Of a DNA stretch of 64,000 nt, positions 38,645 to 46,910 are shown piece by piece (positions within the stretch are counted from its first letter, which is position 1; each line of letters begins with the position of its first letter). The position numbers and the translations under genes are program-made. The stretch covers positions 186,001 through 250,000 of the forward strand of contig NZ_JNFA01000023.1 in assembly GCF_000766865.1 (NCBI RefSeq), written 5' to 3'. Under the pieces are notes generated by a model. That model saw only the letters and a program-made list of their open reading frames with translations, ran no database searches and was not told the origin of the DNA. The stretch comes from Listeria booriae. Its GTDB lineage: Bacteria > Bacillota > Bacilli > Lactobacillales > Listeriaceae.

Positions 38645-39256
38645 TTAATTTTTACGTTTTCGAACCAATGCCCAAATTGCGATTAGTAAAGCAACAATCG
38701 AAACGCCCAGCGTCACCCATTGAACTACTGATATGCTATCATCTTTTGCCGTTTCATTCGCATCTGATTCTGCTTTCTTTCCGTGAGAGTCCGTTGCACT
38801 TTCTGATGCAGCCTTTGAAATCGTTGTTGTGGCATGTGGATAGTCTGCCGAAGCATCTCCCGTCCACTCCACAATCGAACCGTCCGCATAATACTGATAC
38901 GCATCCCAGTTGACCGTCCCACTTTTCTCTGGATTTTGCGCTACAAAACTAAAACGTTGAAACTGCCCATTCAAAATGCCACTCCCAGTCGCCGTCCAAG
39001 TCACCGTTCCATTGTCCTTATTCACCGCAACATTCCATCCCGGTACAGGCTCATACGACTGAAACGCCACACCCGCAGGCATCTTCACAACCACTTTTGT
39101 CGTCGCGCTATCCTTTTCCACCGGCACTTTCACCGTATACGTCTCCCAAGCTCCCGTCGTCGATTCCATTGGTGCCACCGTCACATGCGCACTAGCAACA
39201 ACCGGCGCCGCAACTAAAAATAAAATACCCATCAAACTCGCGATTAATTTTCTCAT
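38645..39256 (-). CDS. ycnI: YcnI-type copper-binding membrane protein
   Basis: 203 aa: signal peptide ending ASA, mature protein starting HVTVAP (N-terminal His as in the copper brace of YcnI), DUF1775 domain (about 24-145) with the conserved tryptophan, linker, and a C-terminal helix (about 178-196) as membrane anchor. Role in extracytoplasmic copper handling by analogy with B. subtilis YcnI. 3 bp after ycnJ. Confidence 0.9.
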   Translation of the reverse strand: MRKLIASLMGILFLVAAPVVASAHVTVAPMESTTGAWETYTVKVPVEKDSATTKVVVKMPAGVAFQSYEPVPGWNVAVNKDNGTVTWTATGSGILNGQFQRFSFVAQNPEKSGTVNWDAYQYYADGSIVEWTGDASADYPHATTTISKAASESATDSHGKKAESDANETAKDDSISVVQWVTLGVSIVALLIAIWALVRKRKN

Positions 39257-39259
39257 TAT

Positions 39260-40879
39260 CTAATTCCCCTTTATCGTTACTGTAAATGCCTCATCAATTG
39301 GCACAAAATCCTCCGTCAACGCGTGGACTTCTAACTTCCAACGCCCTGGCGCATTCAAATACAACCCAGTCGCAACATATTGATTCTGCGCATTCTTCTT
39401 CGCCTCAAACGTACTTGATTTCTTATTCCCACGCGGAATCGCCGTCAATGTCACCTTCTGAAAATCCGTCCGCACTTGCCCATCCGAATCCGTAAACACG
39501 ACCAAAAACGTATTATCCCCAACAACAGCAGGCATAATCTTCAAAGACACGAATCCCGTCTTCGTCGCCGTTTTCTCAGAAAAAGCTTCTGGCGGCTTCG
39601 GCGGTGGTGTCTGCACATTCGTAAGCACCGCGGCAACACCGAGCAACACCAAACCAACACAGAATTCCGCAATCACCGTCTTCCCAGAAACAAGCTTCCC
39701 AGTATTGCGCATATACAAATAATGCACCAATCCAAGTCCACCCATCAGCGCAAACAACGCTATTTTTAGCAGTATAACACGCCCATAATCCGTTGTAAAC
39801 AAGCTCGCCATCGAACCAAGATTAATCACGCTCATCAATAAACCACTCACGATAATTCCCGCCACAAACACCGCCGCAAAAGGACTAAATCGACTCCAAA
39901 CAAGACTAGCCGATGCCTCTTTTGCCAGCAGTACGAACAAAACAATAATCCCGCCGACCCAAGCCGAAGCACAAACCAAATGCACAAAATCCATCGGAAT
40001 CGCCACACTTTTACTCGCACTTCCCGCAGCATGGCCTTGCATCGCTTTCGCAAACAAAATAACCGCAAAAAACACCGCCGGCAACGTCCATATCCAGACA
40101 CGCCCAAACCATTCTTTGCCTAGCATCACGGCAAAACTCACAACAAGCAACACAAATGCGGCGACCTGTATCAACCACAAATGCCCAATACTAGCCTTCC
40201 GAATAATCGCCAACATCGCGTCAAAATTCCACACATCCCCACCAGTATAAATTTGCACCTGCACTGGTAAAAATAACAATAATCCGAGCAAAACTAGCCC
40301 AAGTCCCGCGCCAAGTAACCACACAGTCTTCCGTCGCATGCCCGCACTAATTTCCCCACGATACAGCGCCAAGAAAAACAAAATAACCCCAGCAATCAGA
40401 CTAAAACCTATGTATAAAATAACCTTCATCACCGTACTAGGCCAAGACGCCGTCGCATTATTCGCCGCATTCGTCGTTACAAACGCCTGACTCGTCTTTC
40501 CAACCTTAAACGAAATCACACCCGAAACCGGATGCCCATCCGCGGATACCACACGCCATTCCGCACTGTACACATCATCCGCCAAACCATCTTGCAACGC
40601 CACTTCCACCACATGATCATTTTCTGGATGAATAAACGCTTTGCCCTTCTCCACACGATCCCCTTTCGAATCCCGAACAATAATCGATGGATACTCATTT
40701 TGAATCATCTCCGTAAACGTCAAAACAACATTCTCCGGCGCCACTTTCAACTCCGACTGATCCGCAGGCGTCGAACTTTGCAAATACGCATGCGCCTCAG
40801 CAACCGTCCCCGGCACGAAATAAAGCATCAATCCCGCAAGCAACGCAACACACCAACCATATACCGACCGCACATTCAT
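39260..40879 (-). CDS. ycnJ: CopC-CopD copper-import protein YcnJ
   Basis: 539-aa fusion: signal peptide, periplasmic-type CopC domain (about 30-128, mature N-terminus HAYLQSS with copper-ligand His), CopD membrane domain (about 150-425, eight or so helices) and a C-terminal YtkA-like domain (about 445-535). The B. subtilis homologue takes up copper under limitation. GTG at 40873 fits the RBS (GGAGGG, 6 nt) better than the ATG at 40879. No copper regulator gene adjoins it. Confidence 0.9.
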   Translation of the reverse strand: MNVRSVYGWCVALLAGLMLYFVPGTVAEAHAYLQSSTPADQSELKVAPENVVLTFTEMIQNEYPSIIVRDSKGDRVEKGKAFIHPENDHVVEVALQDGLADDVYSAEWRVVSADGHPVSGVISFKVGKTSQAFVTTNAANNATASWPSTVMKVILYIGFSLIAGVILFFLALYRGEISAGMRRKTVWLLGAGLGLVLLGLLLFLPVQVQIYTGGDVWNFDAMLAIIRKASIGHLWLIQVAAFVLLVVSFAVMLGKEWFGRVWIWTLPAVFFAVILFAKAMQGHAAGSASKSVAIPMDFVHLVCASAWVGGIIVLFVLLAKEASASLVWSRFSPFAAVFVAGIIVSGLLMSVINLGSMASLFTTDYGRVILLKIALFALMGGLGLVHYLYMRNTGKLVSGKTVIAEFCVGLVLLGVAAVLTNVQTPPPKPPEAFSEKTATKTGFVSLKIMPAVVGDNTFLVVFTDSDGQVRTDFQKVTLTAIPRGNKKSSTFEAKKNAQNQYVATGLYLNAPGRWKLEVHALTEDFVPIDEAFTVTIKGN

Positions 40880-40958
40880 CCCTCCGTCCCACTAAATTCT
40901 CCACCTTCTACAATACCATTCCTCCCGCCCTCAAAAAATAAATCTGCTCAAACAAAAA

Positions 40959-40988
40959 GAAGCCCGCATCGAAACTGCCGACTTCTCA
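40959..40988 (-). terminator. Probable terminator of nagR
   Basis: Minus strand GAAGTC ... GGCTTC stem with one mismatch, followed by TTTTTG. Confidence 0.6.
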
Positions 40989-40993
40989 TCATT

Positions 40994-41716
40994 CTACTGC
41001 TTCACCCGCGCCACAAATTGGAATCTATTCCCGACATATTGCGAACGCGTAAATTCAAACGGTCTACCATCCTGTAAAAACGTAATCTGGCGTAATTTCA
41101 TCACCGGTGATCCCATTTTCACATCTAAATATGGCGCTACCTTCTCAGAAACAAGCGCTGCTTCCATAATTTGTTCCGCTTCTCCGATATTTTGACCGAG
41201 TTTAGATAAAATCGCCTCATAAAGCGACTCCATAATGTCCTCTTTCGTCAATAAAGACGCAATGTTCTCCGGCACAACAACAATTTCAAAAAGAATCGGA
41301 ATTTTGTCACCATAACGAATCCGTTCGATACGCATCACATTACTATTTTCCGGTAATTGCAATGCTTCCCGTTCTTGCGTACTTGCTGGACGAATTCCGT
41401 ATGATACGATTCGTGAAGAAGGAACCTTCCCCTCATGAATCATCAAATTCGTGAAACTCGTAACCGCTTCTAAATGTTCCGTCATCTTCTTCTCAGCAAT
41501 AAATGTTCCCGCTCCAACGCGCCGTTGCAAAATCGTATCATCCACAAGCCCTTGAATCGCTTGGCGAACCGTCATTCGGCTCACATGAAACATCTCCGCT
41601 AACTGTCGCTCTGCTGGAATGGCTTTACCGACTTGCCAAGTGCCATCTTCTATTTTCTGTTTAATTTCACTTTGAATCTGAATATAAATCGGTATTCCCG
41701 ACGACTTATCTATCAT
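40994..41716 (-). CDS. nagR: GntR/HutC-family regulator of amino-sugar use
   Basis: 240-aa repressor: GntR winged helix at the N-terminus (about 8-75, LAEMFHVSRMTVRQAIQGL) and a UTRA ligand domain (about 95-235). Related to NagR/DasR, which sense GlcNAc-6-P or GlcN-6-P and bind the dre site. It follows nagB and has an internal promoter. Its probable operator lies upstream of nagA. Confidence 0.92.
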   Translation of the reverse strand: MIDKSSGIPIYIQIQSEIKQKIEDGTWQVGKAIPAERQLAEMFHVSRMTVRQAIQGLVDDTILQRRVGAGTFIAEKKMTEHLEAVTSFTNLMIHEGKVPSSRIVSYGIRPASTQEREALQLPENSNVMRIERIRYGDKIPILFEIVVVPENIASLLTKEDIMESLYEAILSKLGQNIGEAEQIMEAALVSEKVAPYLDVKMGSPVMKLRQITFLQDGRPFEFTRSQYVGNRFQFVARVKQ

Positions 41717-41747
41717 TTGCCTCGCACCTTCTTTTTTATTGGAATGA

Positions 41748-41777
41748 ATTATACCACAAAAGTACGCCTAACCACAA
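41748..41777 (-). promoter_or_regulatory. Internal promoter of nagR
   Basis: TTGTGG (41772-41777), 18-bp spacer, TATAAT (41748-41753), minus strand, in the 122-bp nagB-nagR gap. An 8-bp inverted repeat CACCAAAC/GTTTGGTG (about 41780-41821) next to it has no T run and is not a good terminator. Confidence 0.55.
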
Positions 41778-41838
41778 CACACCAAACCATCATCGCTCTG
41801 TGAACAAAAATAGTTTGGTGCTTGATTTCGTTATTTTC

Positions 41839-42543
41839 TTATAAAAGGGATGCCGCTGCTTTATCGACAATAATCGTTACATCAGGATGGTTTTGTAAAA
41901 CAGAAGCAGGAACACTTTCGTCTACTTTGCCTTCTACAGTATCTTTAATAGCTTGGGCTTTGTTTTCGCCAAACGCTAATAAAACAATTTTCTTCGCGCC
42001 CATGATCGATTTAATTCCCATCGAATACGCGTGTGTTGGCACATCTTCTTCACGTTCAAAATAAATTTTGTTAGACTCACGTGTAGAATCTGTCAAAAGT
42101 ACTTTATGCGTTGGTGTTTCAAATGGCGTACCAGGCTCGTTAAAACCGATATGTGCATTCGTACCAATTCCTAACACTTGAATATCAATCGGATGATCCG
42201 CTAGCACTTGCTCATAACGCGCACATTCTGCGTCTGCATCTTTCGCTAAACCGTCCGGCAAATAGCTTTCTTTAAATTTCTTTTTCGAGAACAATACGTC
42301 GTTCATGTAGAAATGGTAGCTATTCGGATCATCAGCCGCAAGACCAACGTACTCATCTAAATTGACAGACACGATATCCGAAGTATCTAAATCGCTATTA
42401 ACGAACTCTTTATACAGATCAGTAGGCGTGCTTCCTGTTGCTAAACCTAATGTTTTCGCTTCGCCTGCTTTGATTGCTTTCTCAAAAATTTGGAAAGCCT
42501 CTTTTGATGCTTCTGCTTTATTTTCTTTTACAATAATGTTCAT
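41839..42543 (-). CDS. nagB: Glucosamine-6-phosphate deaminase
   Basis: Converts GlcN-6-P to fructose-6-P and ammonia; cytosolic. 234 aa with GLATGSTP (about 35-42), the catalytic VNLDEYVGL (about 62-70) and GIGTNAHIGFNEPG (about 128-141). This short form lacks the C-terminal allosteric extension of the E. coli enzyme. ATG 42543 has AGGAGG; 16 bp after nagA. Confidence 0.97.
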   Translation of the reverse strand: MNIIVKENKAEASKEAFQIFEKAIKAGEAKTLGLATGSTPTDLYKEFVNSDLDTSDIVSVNLDEYVGLAADDPNSYHFYMNDVLFSKKKFKESYLPDGLAKDADAECARYEQVLADHPIDIQVLGIGTNAHIGFNEPGTPFETPTHKVLLTDSTRESNKIYFEREEDVPTHAYSMGIKSIMGAKKIVLLAFGENKAQAIKDTVEGKVDESVPASVLQNHPDVTIIVDKAAASLL

Positions 42544-42559
42544 GAATGATTTCCTCCTA

Positions 42560-43696
42560 CTATTTACTATGCTTTGTTCCAAATGAATATGTGGCTTGGA
42601 TTTCAAGCGCATCATCCAAAAGGTTAAAGTCAGCATCTTTACCTACTGCAATGCCGCCTTTTGTAGTTAATTTGAACTCTTCTGCTTGGTTCACAGAGGA
42701 CATTAATACAGCGTCTTCTAGCGAACAACCAGTGAATTTAATCATGTTGCGGAATGCGTCGTCATAACATAACACACTTCCTGCCAGTGTTCCGTCTTCT
42801 AAACGTGCTTGACGGTCTTTCACATATACTTTTTGGCCACCTAATTCGTAGTCACCATCTGGCATACCTTTAGCACGCATCGCATCTGTGATAATGTTGA
42901 TTCGCTTTGGACCTTTGACATTGTATGCTAATTTAATCATATCAGGATGTACGTGAATACCATCTACAATTAATTCCGCGTGAATGCTTGGTTCTAACAT
43001 AACGTGACCAACAACGCCTGGTTCACGGTGATGCAGCGGACGACAAGCGTTATACATATGTGTCGCATGACTTGCCTTGCTATGAATCAATTCAGCACGA
43101 ACAGCATTCGAGTGTCCTACAGAAGGTACAACACCTAATTCCAAACATAAATCTTCAAAAGCTGGTGACGTAGAATGTTCTGGCGCGTACGTTACTAACT
43201 TAATACGGCCTCCACTAGCATCAAACCATGTTTTAAATAATTCTAAATCTGGCGCTGTAATATATTGTTCCGGTTGCGCTCCTTTAAAAACTGGCGAAAC
43301 AAATGGTCCTTCTAAATGAATCCCACCAATAAGTGGCTCGTCTTTCGCTACTTCATCAATGACTCTTAGCGCCTTCTCAATGTTTTCGCTAGATTGTGTC
43401 ATCGTTGTCGGGAAAATAGTCGTAATCCCTTCTGCAAGCATCGAACGAACTTGTTTCTTCAACTTCTCAGGATCTGCATCCATCGCGTCAAAACTATAAC
43501 CGCCGTGTGAGTGAACATCGATGAACCCTGGTACAAGCTTCTGTCCCTTGGCATCTAGTACTTCTTCATTCGCACTTTCTTGATAGTCAGACATGGCGCC
43601 TACTTCTGTTACTGCTTTATCGAATCGAACAAAACCATTCTCGATCACGGAATCCCCTGTGTAGATTACCGCATTCTTGATTACTTTTGAAGTCAT
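42560..43696 (-). CDS. nagA: N-acetylglucosamine-6-phosphate deacetylase
   Basis: First step of GlcNAc-6-P use and cell-wall amino-sugar recycling. 378-aa amidohydrolase with DVHSHGGYSFD (about 60-70), GIHLEGPF (metal-binding Glu), GHSNA, THMYNACRPLHHREPG and catalytic ITDAM. Product feeds NagB. A NagR-type operator and a good promoter precede it. Confidence 0.97.
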   Translation of the reverse strand: MTSKVIKNAVIYTGDSVIENGFVRFDKAVTEVGAMSDYQESANEEVLDAKGQKLVPGFIDVHSHGGYSFDAMDADPEKLKKQVRSMLAEGITTIFPTTMTQSSENIEKALRVIDEVAKDEPLIGGIHLEGPFVSPVFKGAQPEQYITAPDLELFKTWFDASGGRIKLVTYAPEHSTSPAFEDLCLELGVVPSVGHSNAVRAELIHSKASHATHMYNACRPLHHREPGVVGHVMLEPSIHAELIVDGIHVHPDMIKLAYNVKGPKRINIITDAMRAKGMPDGDYELGGQKVYVKDRQARLEDGTLAGSVLCYDDAFRNMIKFTGCSLEDAVLMSSVNQAEEFKLTTKGGIAVGKDADFNLLDDALEIQATYSFGTKHSK

Positions 43697-43715
43697 TTAA
43701 ATCATCCCTTCTATA

Positions 43716-43731
43716 ATCGGTCTATACCAAT
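43716..43731. promoter_or_regulatory. NagR/DasR-type operator (dre site)
   Basis: Minus strand ATTGGTATAGACCGAT, matching the dre palindrome TGGTCTAGACCA in most positions, located just downstream of the nagA -10, where a bound repressor would block initiation. Confidence 0.8.
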
Positions 43732-43732
43732 T

Positions 43733-43760
43733 ATTATACAACTTTTTTCAGAAATTGCAA
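43733..43760 (-). promoter_or_regulatory. Promoter of nagA-nagB
   Basis: TTGCAA (43755-43760), 16-bp spacer, TATAAT (43733-43738), minus strand, directly upstream of the NagR operator. Confidence 0.8.
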
Positions 43761-44079
43761 CCTCTTTACGTTTCTACTTTTACCCCACTTTTTGATAAAA
43801 TAACCTCTTGTTAGGTAAAAATAAGAGACATAAATGCACGAGATTGGTGAAAATGGCTACACTAAAAAATAGTCCTGGGGATTAGTTCGCTAGCTTATAG
43901 AGGGTAGGGCGTGTGGGTATTTGGATATATTTAGTAAAAATAAGTTTGGCGTCGAACACTCTTTGAAGGATTAACCCATCGCTGCGCTCACGCTTATATT
44001 GGGAGTGTAACTCACTCTGTTCGAACACTCCCAACAAAAAGGATGCAACGTGTATATCCGCTACATCCTAATTTTTTAT
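43761..44079. other. Intergenic region nagA to PspA-like gene
   Basis: Besides the nagA promoter, about 320 bp without a gene. It has a 10-bp inverted repeat TTGGGAGTGT/ACACTCCCAA (43999-44034), with GAACACTC present once more near 43955, and the terminator at 44035-44069. No conserved frame seen in the rest. Confidence 0.5.
44035..44069. terminator. Terminator of the PspA-like gene
   Basis: 11-bp stem (AGGATGTAGCG with CGTTGCATCCT, minus strand; two G-T and one T-G pairs), 8-base loop, TTTTTG. T-rich on the other side as well. Confidence 0.85.
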
Positions 44080-44949
44080 TTATGCTTGTGGGTTGTTGTC
44101 TTCTTGTTTTTCTTCTTTCTTCTCAAGTTCTGGAATCAAAACTTCTTTTTCTTCAACTGGCTGTTCTTCTTTTGCTTGTTTCTTTGCATCGCGCTCTAGT
44201 TCTTCTAGCATTTCTTCCATGGAAGCATTGTCTTTTTTCTTGAAGTTCTGTTTCTCGCGCTCGATAATGTCATCTACCATTTTTGTGAAATCTTGTGTTT
44301 TGCCTTTGATGGTTTCTTTGCCTTTTGCTGTTTTCTTCTCAAGTTCGGCCATTAATTCATCGAACGTTTGTGATAGTTCGCTTGTCATATCCGCTTGTTT
44401 CTTCGCTGTATCGGCTAGGTCGCGTTGCTTTTGTGCTTCGTGATAGTCTGTTACGCTGCCCCAGCTCATATCATGGATTACTTTGTCCATTTTTTCTGCT
44501 GTTTCTGTGGCGTTCTTCTCTGCTGTTTCTGCTAAATATTGTGTTTTCAAGTTCTTCCATTTCAGACGCATTTCGTGCATGCGTAATTCCAATTTATCGA
44601 GTTGTTCTGATGCGTTATCGTAATGAGATTGTGTTGTTGCCAACTGCTCTTTATATTGCGCTACTTCTTCTTTGGCAAAATTAGCTAGTTTTGTTTCGCC
44701 AGCTTCTTCTGCGATTCCTGCTTGATGCTCACGTTTTTCGATATACTTCTCGATTTCTGTGCATTCTTTATAGAATAAAGATTTCAATTCGCGTTGTTTG
44801 TCTACTGCGCGTTCGATGTCCTTCATTTCTTTCTTCGTTTGGTCCATGTAGTAGGATACAGAATTACGTTTCTTCTCATCGCGTTTTTCTTTCATTGTTT
44901 CCCAGTCGTTCGTTACTGCTGTTTTAAATTTATTAAAAAAGTTTGTCAT
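44080..44949 (-). CDS. PspA/IM30-like coiled-coil protein
   Basis: 289 aa, soluble, almost wholly helical and coiled coil (about 20-245), very rich in Lys, Glu and Gln, with an acidic tail (about 248-289). N-terminal FFNKFKTAVTNDWE could be an amphipathic membrane-binding helix, as in PspA. I place it near the PspA/IM30 membrane-stress family from its shape; sequence identity was not tested. It follows a small membrane gene by 29 bp, and in Listeria such pairs belong, as I recall, to the LiaR cell-envelope regulon. RBS AGGAGG. Confidence 0.68.
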   Translation of the reverse strand: MTNFFNKFKTAVTNDWETMKEKRDEKKRNSVSYYMDQTKKEMKDIERAVDKQRELKSLFYKECTEIEKYIEKREHQAGIAEEAGETKLANFAKEEVAQYKEQLATTQSHYDNASEQLDKLELRMHEMRLKWKNLKTQYLAETAEKNATETAEKMDKVIHDMSWGSVTDYHEAQKQRDLADTAKKQADMTSELSQTFDELMAELEKKTAKGKETIKGKTQDFTKMVDDIIEREKQNFKKKDNASMEEMLEELERDAKKQAKEEQPVEEKEVLIPELEKKEEKQEDNNPQA

Positions 44950-44978
44950 TGTTTATTCCTCCAATTGTTTCGTCTATA

Positions 44979-45278
44979 TTAATAATCAAATGTATTCGGA
45001 TTGCTAGGTTTACGCTTATTTCTCGTCAAGAAATAGACAAGTGCGGCAATGATGGCTACGGTTATAACACCTTGTAAATTAGATAAGATGACTAGTGCGC
45101 CAACACCAATAAGTACGCCATACAGAATTTTTTCAGAAGTCGTGTTTGCTATCATTAATTGTCTTAATGCCCAAAAACCAAGTGCAGCTCCAAGCGCCGC
45201 CATAATTGCGGGCCATAGGAAAACAATGATTGCAATAATAAGTGCTGCGACTAATATTCCAATTATAATTCCTCTCAT
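44979..45278 (-). CDS. Small membrane protein, PspA-like partner
   Basis: 99 aa, almost all hydrophobic: three to four helices (about 4-20, 22-40, 50-66, 68-86) and a short basic tail (RNKRKPSNPN). No family recognised with certainty. First gene of a two-gene unit with the coiled-coil protein, suggesting a membrane platform for it. RBS GAGGAGG. A TATAGT -10-like element lies about 20 nt further upstream. Confidence 0.75.
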   Translation of the reverse strand: MRGIIIGILVAALIIAIIVFLWPAIMAALGAALGFWALRQLMIANTTSEKILYGVLIGVGALVILSNLQGVITVAIIAALVYFLTRNKRKPSNPNTFDY

Positions 45279-45531
45279 GACTTTGTCCTCCTCGCTTTAC
45301 TATACAACTATCATAAAAGATATCCGCAACTTCGGTAAGCTACTAGGGTTGGAACTTTTACTACAACTCGAGTCCTACTATCTTAAAAACTTTCCCTTAC
45401 TCCCAAATTCTATAATTTTCGCCTTGAAAAAGCAACTATCATTTTATTTTTCATTTTTGATTTATTTATTACAAATTCTATCGATTCAGATTTTTATTTT
45501 TTATTTACAAAGGTTATACTCTGGTTGGGAG

Positions 45532-45648
45532 GTGATAAAACAAGTAAAAACAATCTATTCTACTCGTACTGGGGGTGATTATCCACACATTAAAAAAAGG
45601 GATCTCCAATGTGTAAAGGATACGGTTTTATGGGATGAACTGAAATAG
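45532..45648 (+). CDS. Possible small protein, unknown
   Basis: 38-codon frame (ending KDTVLWDELK) just before and in line with the 83-aa gene, 12 bp apart. A TATACT -10-like element lies at 45515-45520. The only start codon is a GTG that overlaps GGGAGG, so initiation is doubtful; it may instead be an untranslated leader or the remnant of a longer gene. Confidence 0.3.
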   Translation: MIKQVKTIYSTRTGGDYPHIKKRDLQCVKDTVLWDELK

Positions 45649-45660
45649 AGGTGAAGGGGA

Positions 45661-45912
45661 ATGAATAGCGATATAAACAAACATTTGACCACCATTTTAA
45701 AAAGTTTGGAAGACGGTGGTTTATCATTAACAAATTTCAACAAGGCAAGTTCGCATATAGAGAGAAAAACAGATTTAAGTAAAGATATCATACTTTTAGT
45801 CCTCTACACATTGGAAAGCTACGGATATGTCTTTCGCGTATACCATTTGGATGATACCAGCTACCAAATAACACCCAAAGGGCAAAAACTAATAGAGAAA
45901 AGCCGTCATTGA
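45661..45912 (+). CDS. Small protein, possible winged helix
   Basis: 83 aa, mixed charge, no Cys, no membrane helix. The pattern of helices followed by YGYVFRVYHLDDTSYQITPKGQKLIE ends like a winged-helix wing plus a final helix (ITPKGQKLIEK is common in PadR/MarR-like proteins), so DNA binding is a guess. RBS GAGGTGAAGGGG. It is the only plus-strand gene between nagA and 46.9 kb. Unrecognised. Confidence 0.65.
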   Translation: MNSDINKHLTTILKSLEDGGLSLTNFNKASSHIERKTDLSKDIILLVLYTLESYGYVFRVYHLDDTSYQITPKGQKLIEKSRH

Positions 45913-45915
45913 GAT

Positions 45916-45960
45916 GAAAAAAAAAGCCTGTTGCCAAGTGAAGATGCTTGGCGGCAGGCT
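45916..45960 (-). terminator. Strong terminator
   Basis: 14-bp stem AGCCTGTTGCCAAG opposite CTTGGCGGCAGGCT (two G-T pairs), 8-base loop, T9 on the minus strand. Ends the 68-aa membrane gene. Confidence 0.92.
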
Positions 45961-45980
45961 ACAATGAACGTGCGCGATAT

Positions 45981-46187
45981 TTATTTCTTTTCTTGTTTTC
46001 GGTTTTCATAACTAATACTTGTCATCGCACCTTCTGAAACCATGTTATTTCCTTCTAAGTCCTCTACGTCTTCTTTGCCCTCTTCAAATGGGTCCAATGT
46101 GCGCTGATTTAAGATGGCGTACGTCACAATTCCACCGACTGCTCCAACGATAGAGCCAACCAATAACCAATTCTTCTTATTTTTCAT
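45981..46187 (-). CDS. Small single-helix membrane protein
   Basis: 68 aa: MKNKKNWLLVGSIVGAVGG start, one helix (about 7-25), then an acidic cytosolic or external tail (EEGKEDVEDLEGNN). Resembles YtxH-like small proteins in layout only. The ATG at 46187 is set by the GGGAGG RBS; the longer open frame upstream is not used. No function assigned. Confidence 0.72.
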   Translation of the reverse strand: MKNKKNWLLVGSIVGAVGGIVTYAILNQRTLDPFEEGKEDVEDLEGNNMVSEGAMTSISYENRKQEKK

Positions 46188-46243
46188 TTTGTGAGCCTCC
46201 CTCAAATGTCTTCGCTTATGTTGTTCTATTTCCCACTCCAAAA

Positions 46244-46279
46244 CAAAAATAAACCGCACCATGTAAAAAGGCACGGTTT
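46244..46279 (-). terminator. Terminator of the DUF4064 gene
   Basis: AAACCGTGCC pairs with GGTGCGGTTT (10 bp, two wobble pairs), 9-base loop, then ATTTTTG, minus strand. Confidence 0.8.
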
Positions 46280-46284
46280 CTTTC

Positions 46285-46743
46285 TTATATCGCGAACGGA
46301 TCTTTTGGCTTGCGGACAAAGCTTAGAATCGCTGCAATAACAAGCAGTAATCCTGGTACAAAGCCTGCGACAACAAAGCCACCGATTGTTACAAGAATAC
46401 CAGCAATTAAAAACATGAAACCAGCTAAAACAGGCTTCTTATTCCCTGTGATACAAACAAGTCCGATAATTACTAAAACCGTGAAGATAATGGCTGCAAT
46501 CAAGGCCAAAATGGCATATGTATGTACCATATCTAGTATTTGTTTCGCGCTAGGCACTTCTGATACAGGAATACCAGATTCTTTTAGTTGTTTGTAATAA
46601 TCTTCAGTAAAGGTTTCCGCTCCACCTGGCTTGTTAATCGCTTTATCTAAAATAAAACCGATAGCTGTAAAACCAAACAGCGTTACCATACCGAACAGCA
46701 TCCCAATCACAGATAGAACAACCTCTGCTGTACGTTTAATCAT
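46285..46743 (-). CDS. DUF4064-type membrane protein
   Basis: 152 aa with four helices (about 7-32, 75-96, 103-120, 122-142) and an extracellular loop (about 36-70) rich in polar residues. The RTAEVVLSVIGMLFG start and spacing fit DUF4064, common in Firmicutes and of unknown function. RBS AGGGAAG. Confidence 0.78.
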   Translation of the reverse strand: MIKRTAEVVLSVIGMLFGMVTLFGFTAIGFILDKAINKPGGAETFTEDYYKQLKESGIPVSEVPSAKQILDMVHTYAILALIAAIIFTVLVIIGLVCITGNKKPVLAGFMFLIAGILVTIGGFVVAGFVPGLLLVIAAILSFVRKPKDPFAI

Positions 46744-46862
46744 ATTAAAACTTCCCTCATTTCCTACATGTTTGCCTTTAAGTATACTATAAATTTAGCT
46801 CACTGTAAAAATAAAGTATTGTTTAAGATAAGTTAGAAGATGCGTTTTCCTTCAAAAACTTG

Positions 46863-46868
46863 TATAAT
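46863..46868 (+). promoter_or_regulatory. -10 element before the hydrolase pair
   Basis: TATAAT, 43 bp before the first DUF915 start. No good -35 at 16-18 nt. Confidence 0.5.
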
Positions 46869-46910
46869 TTACATAGAAATGTTGTTAAATTGGAAAAGAG
46901 GATATGGACT

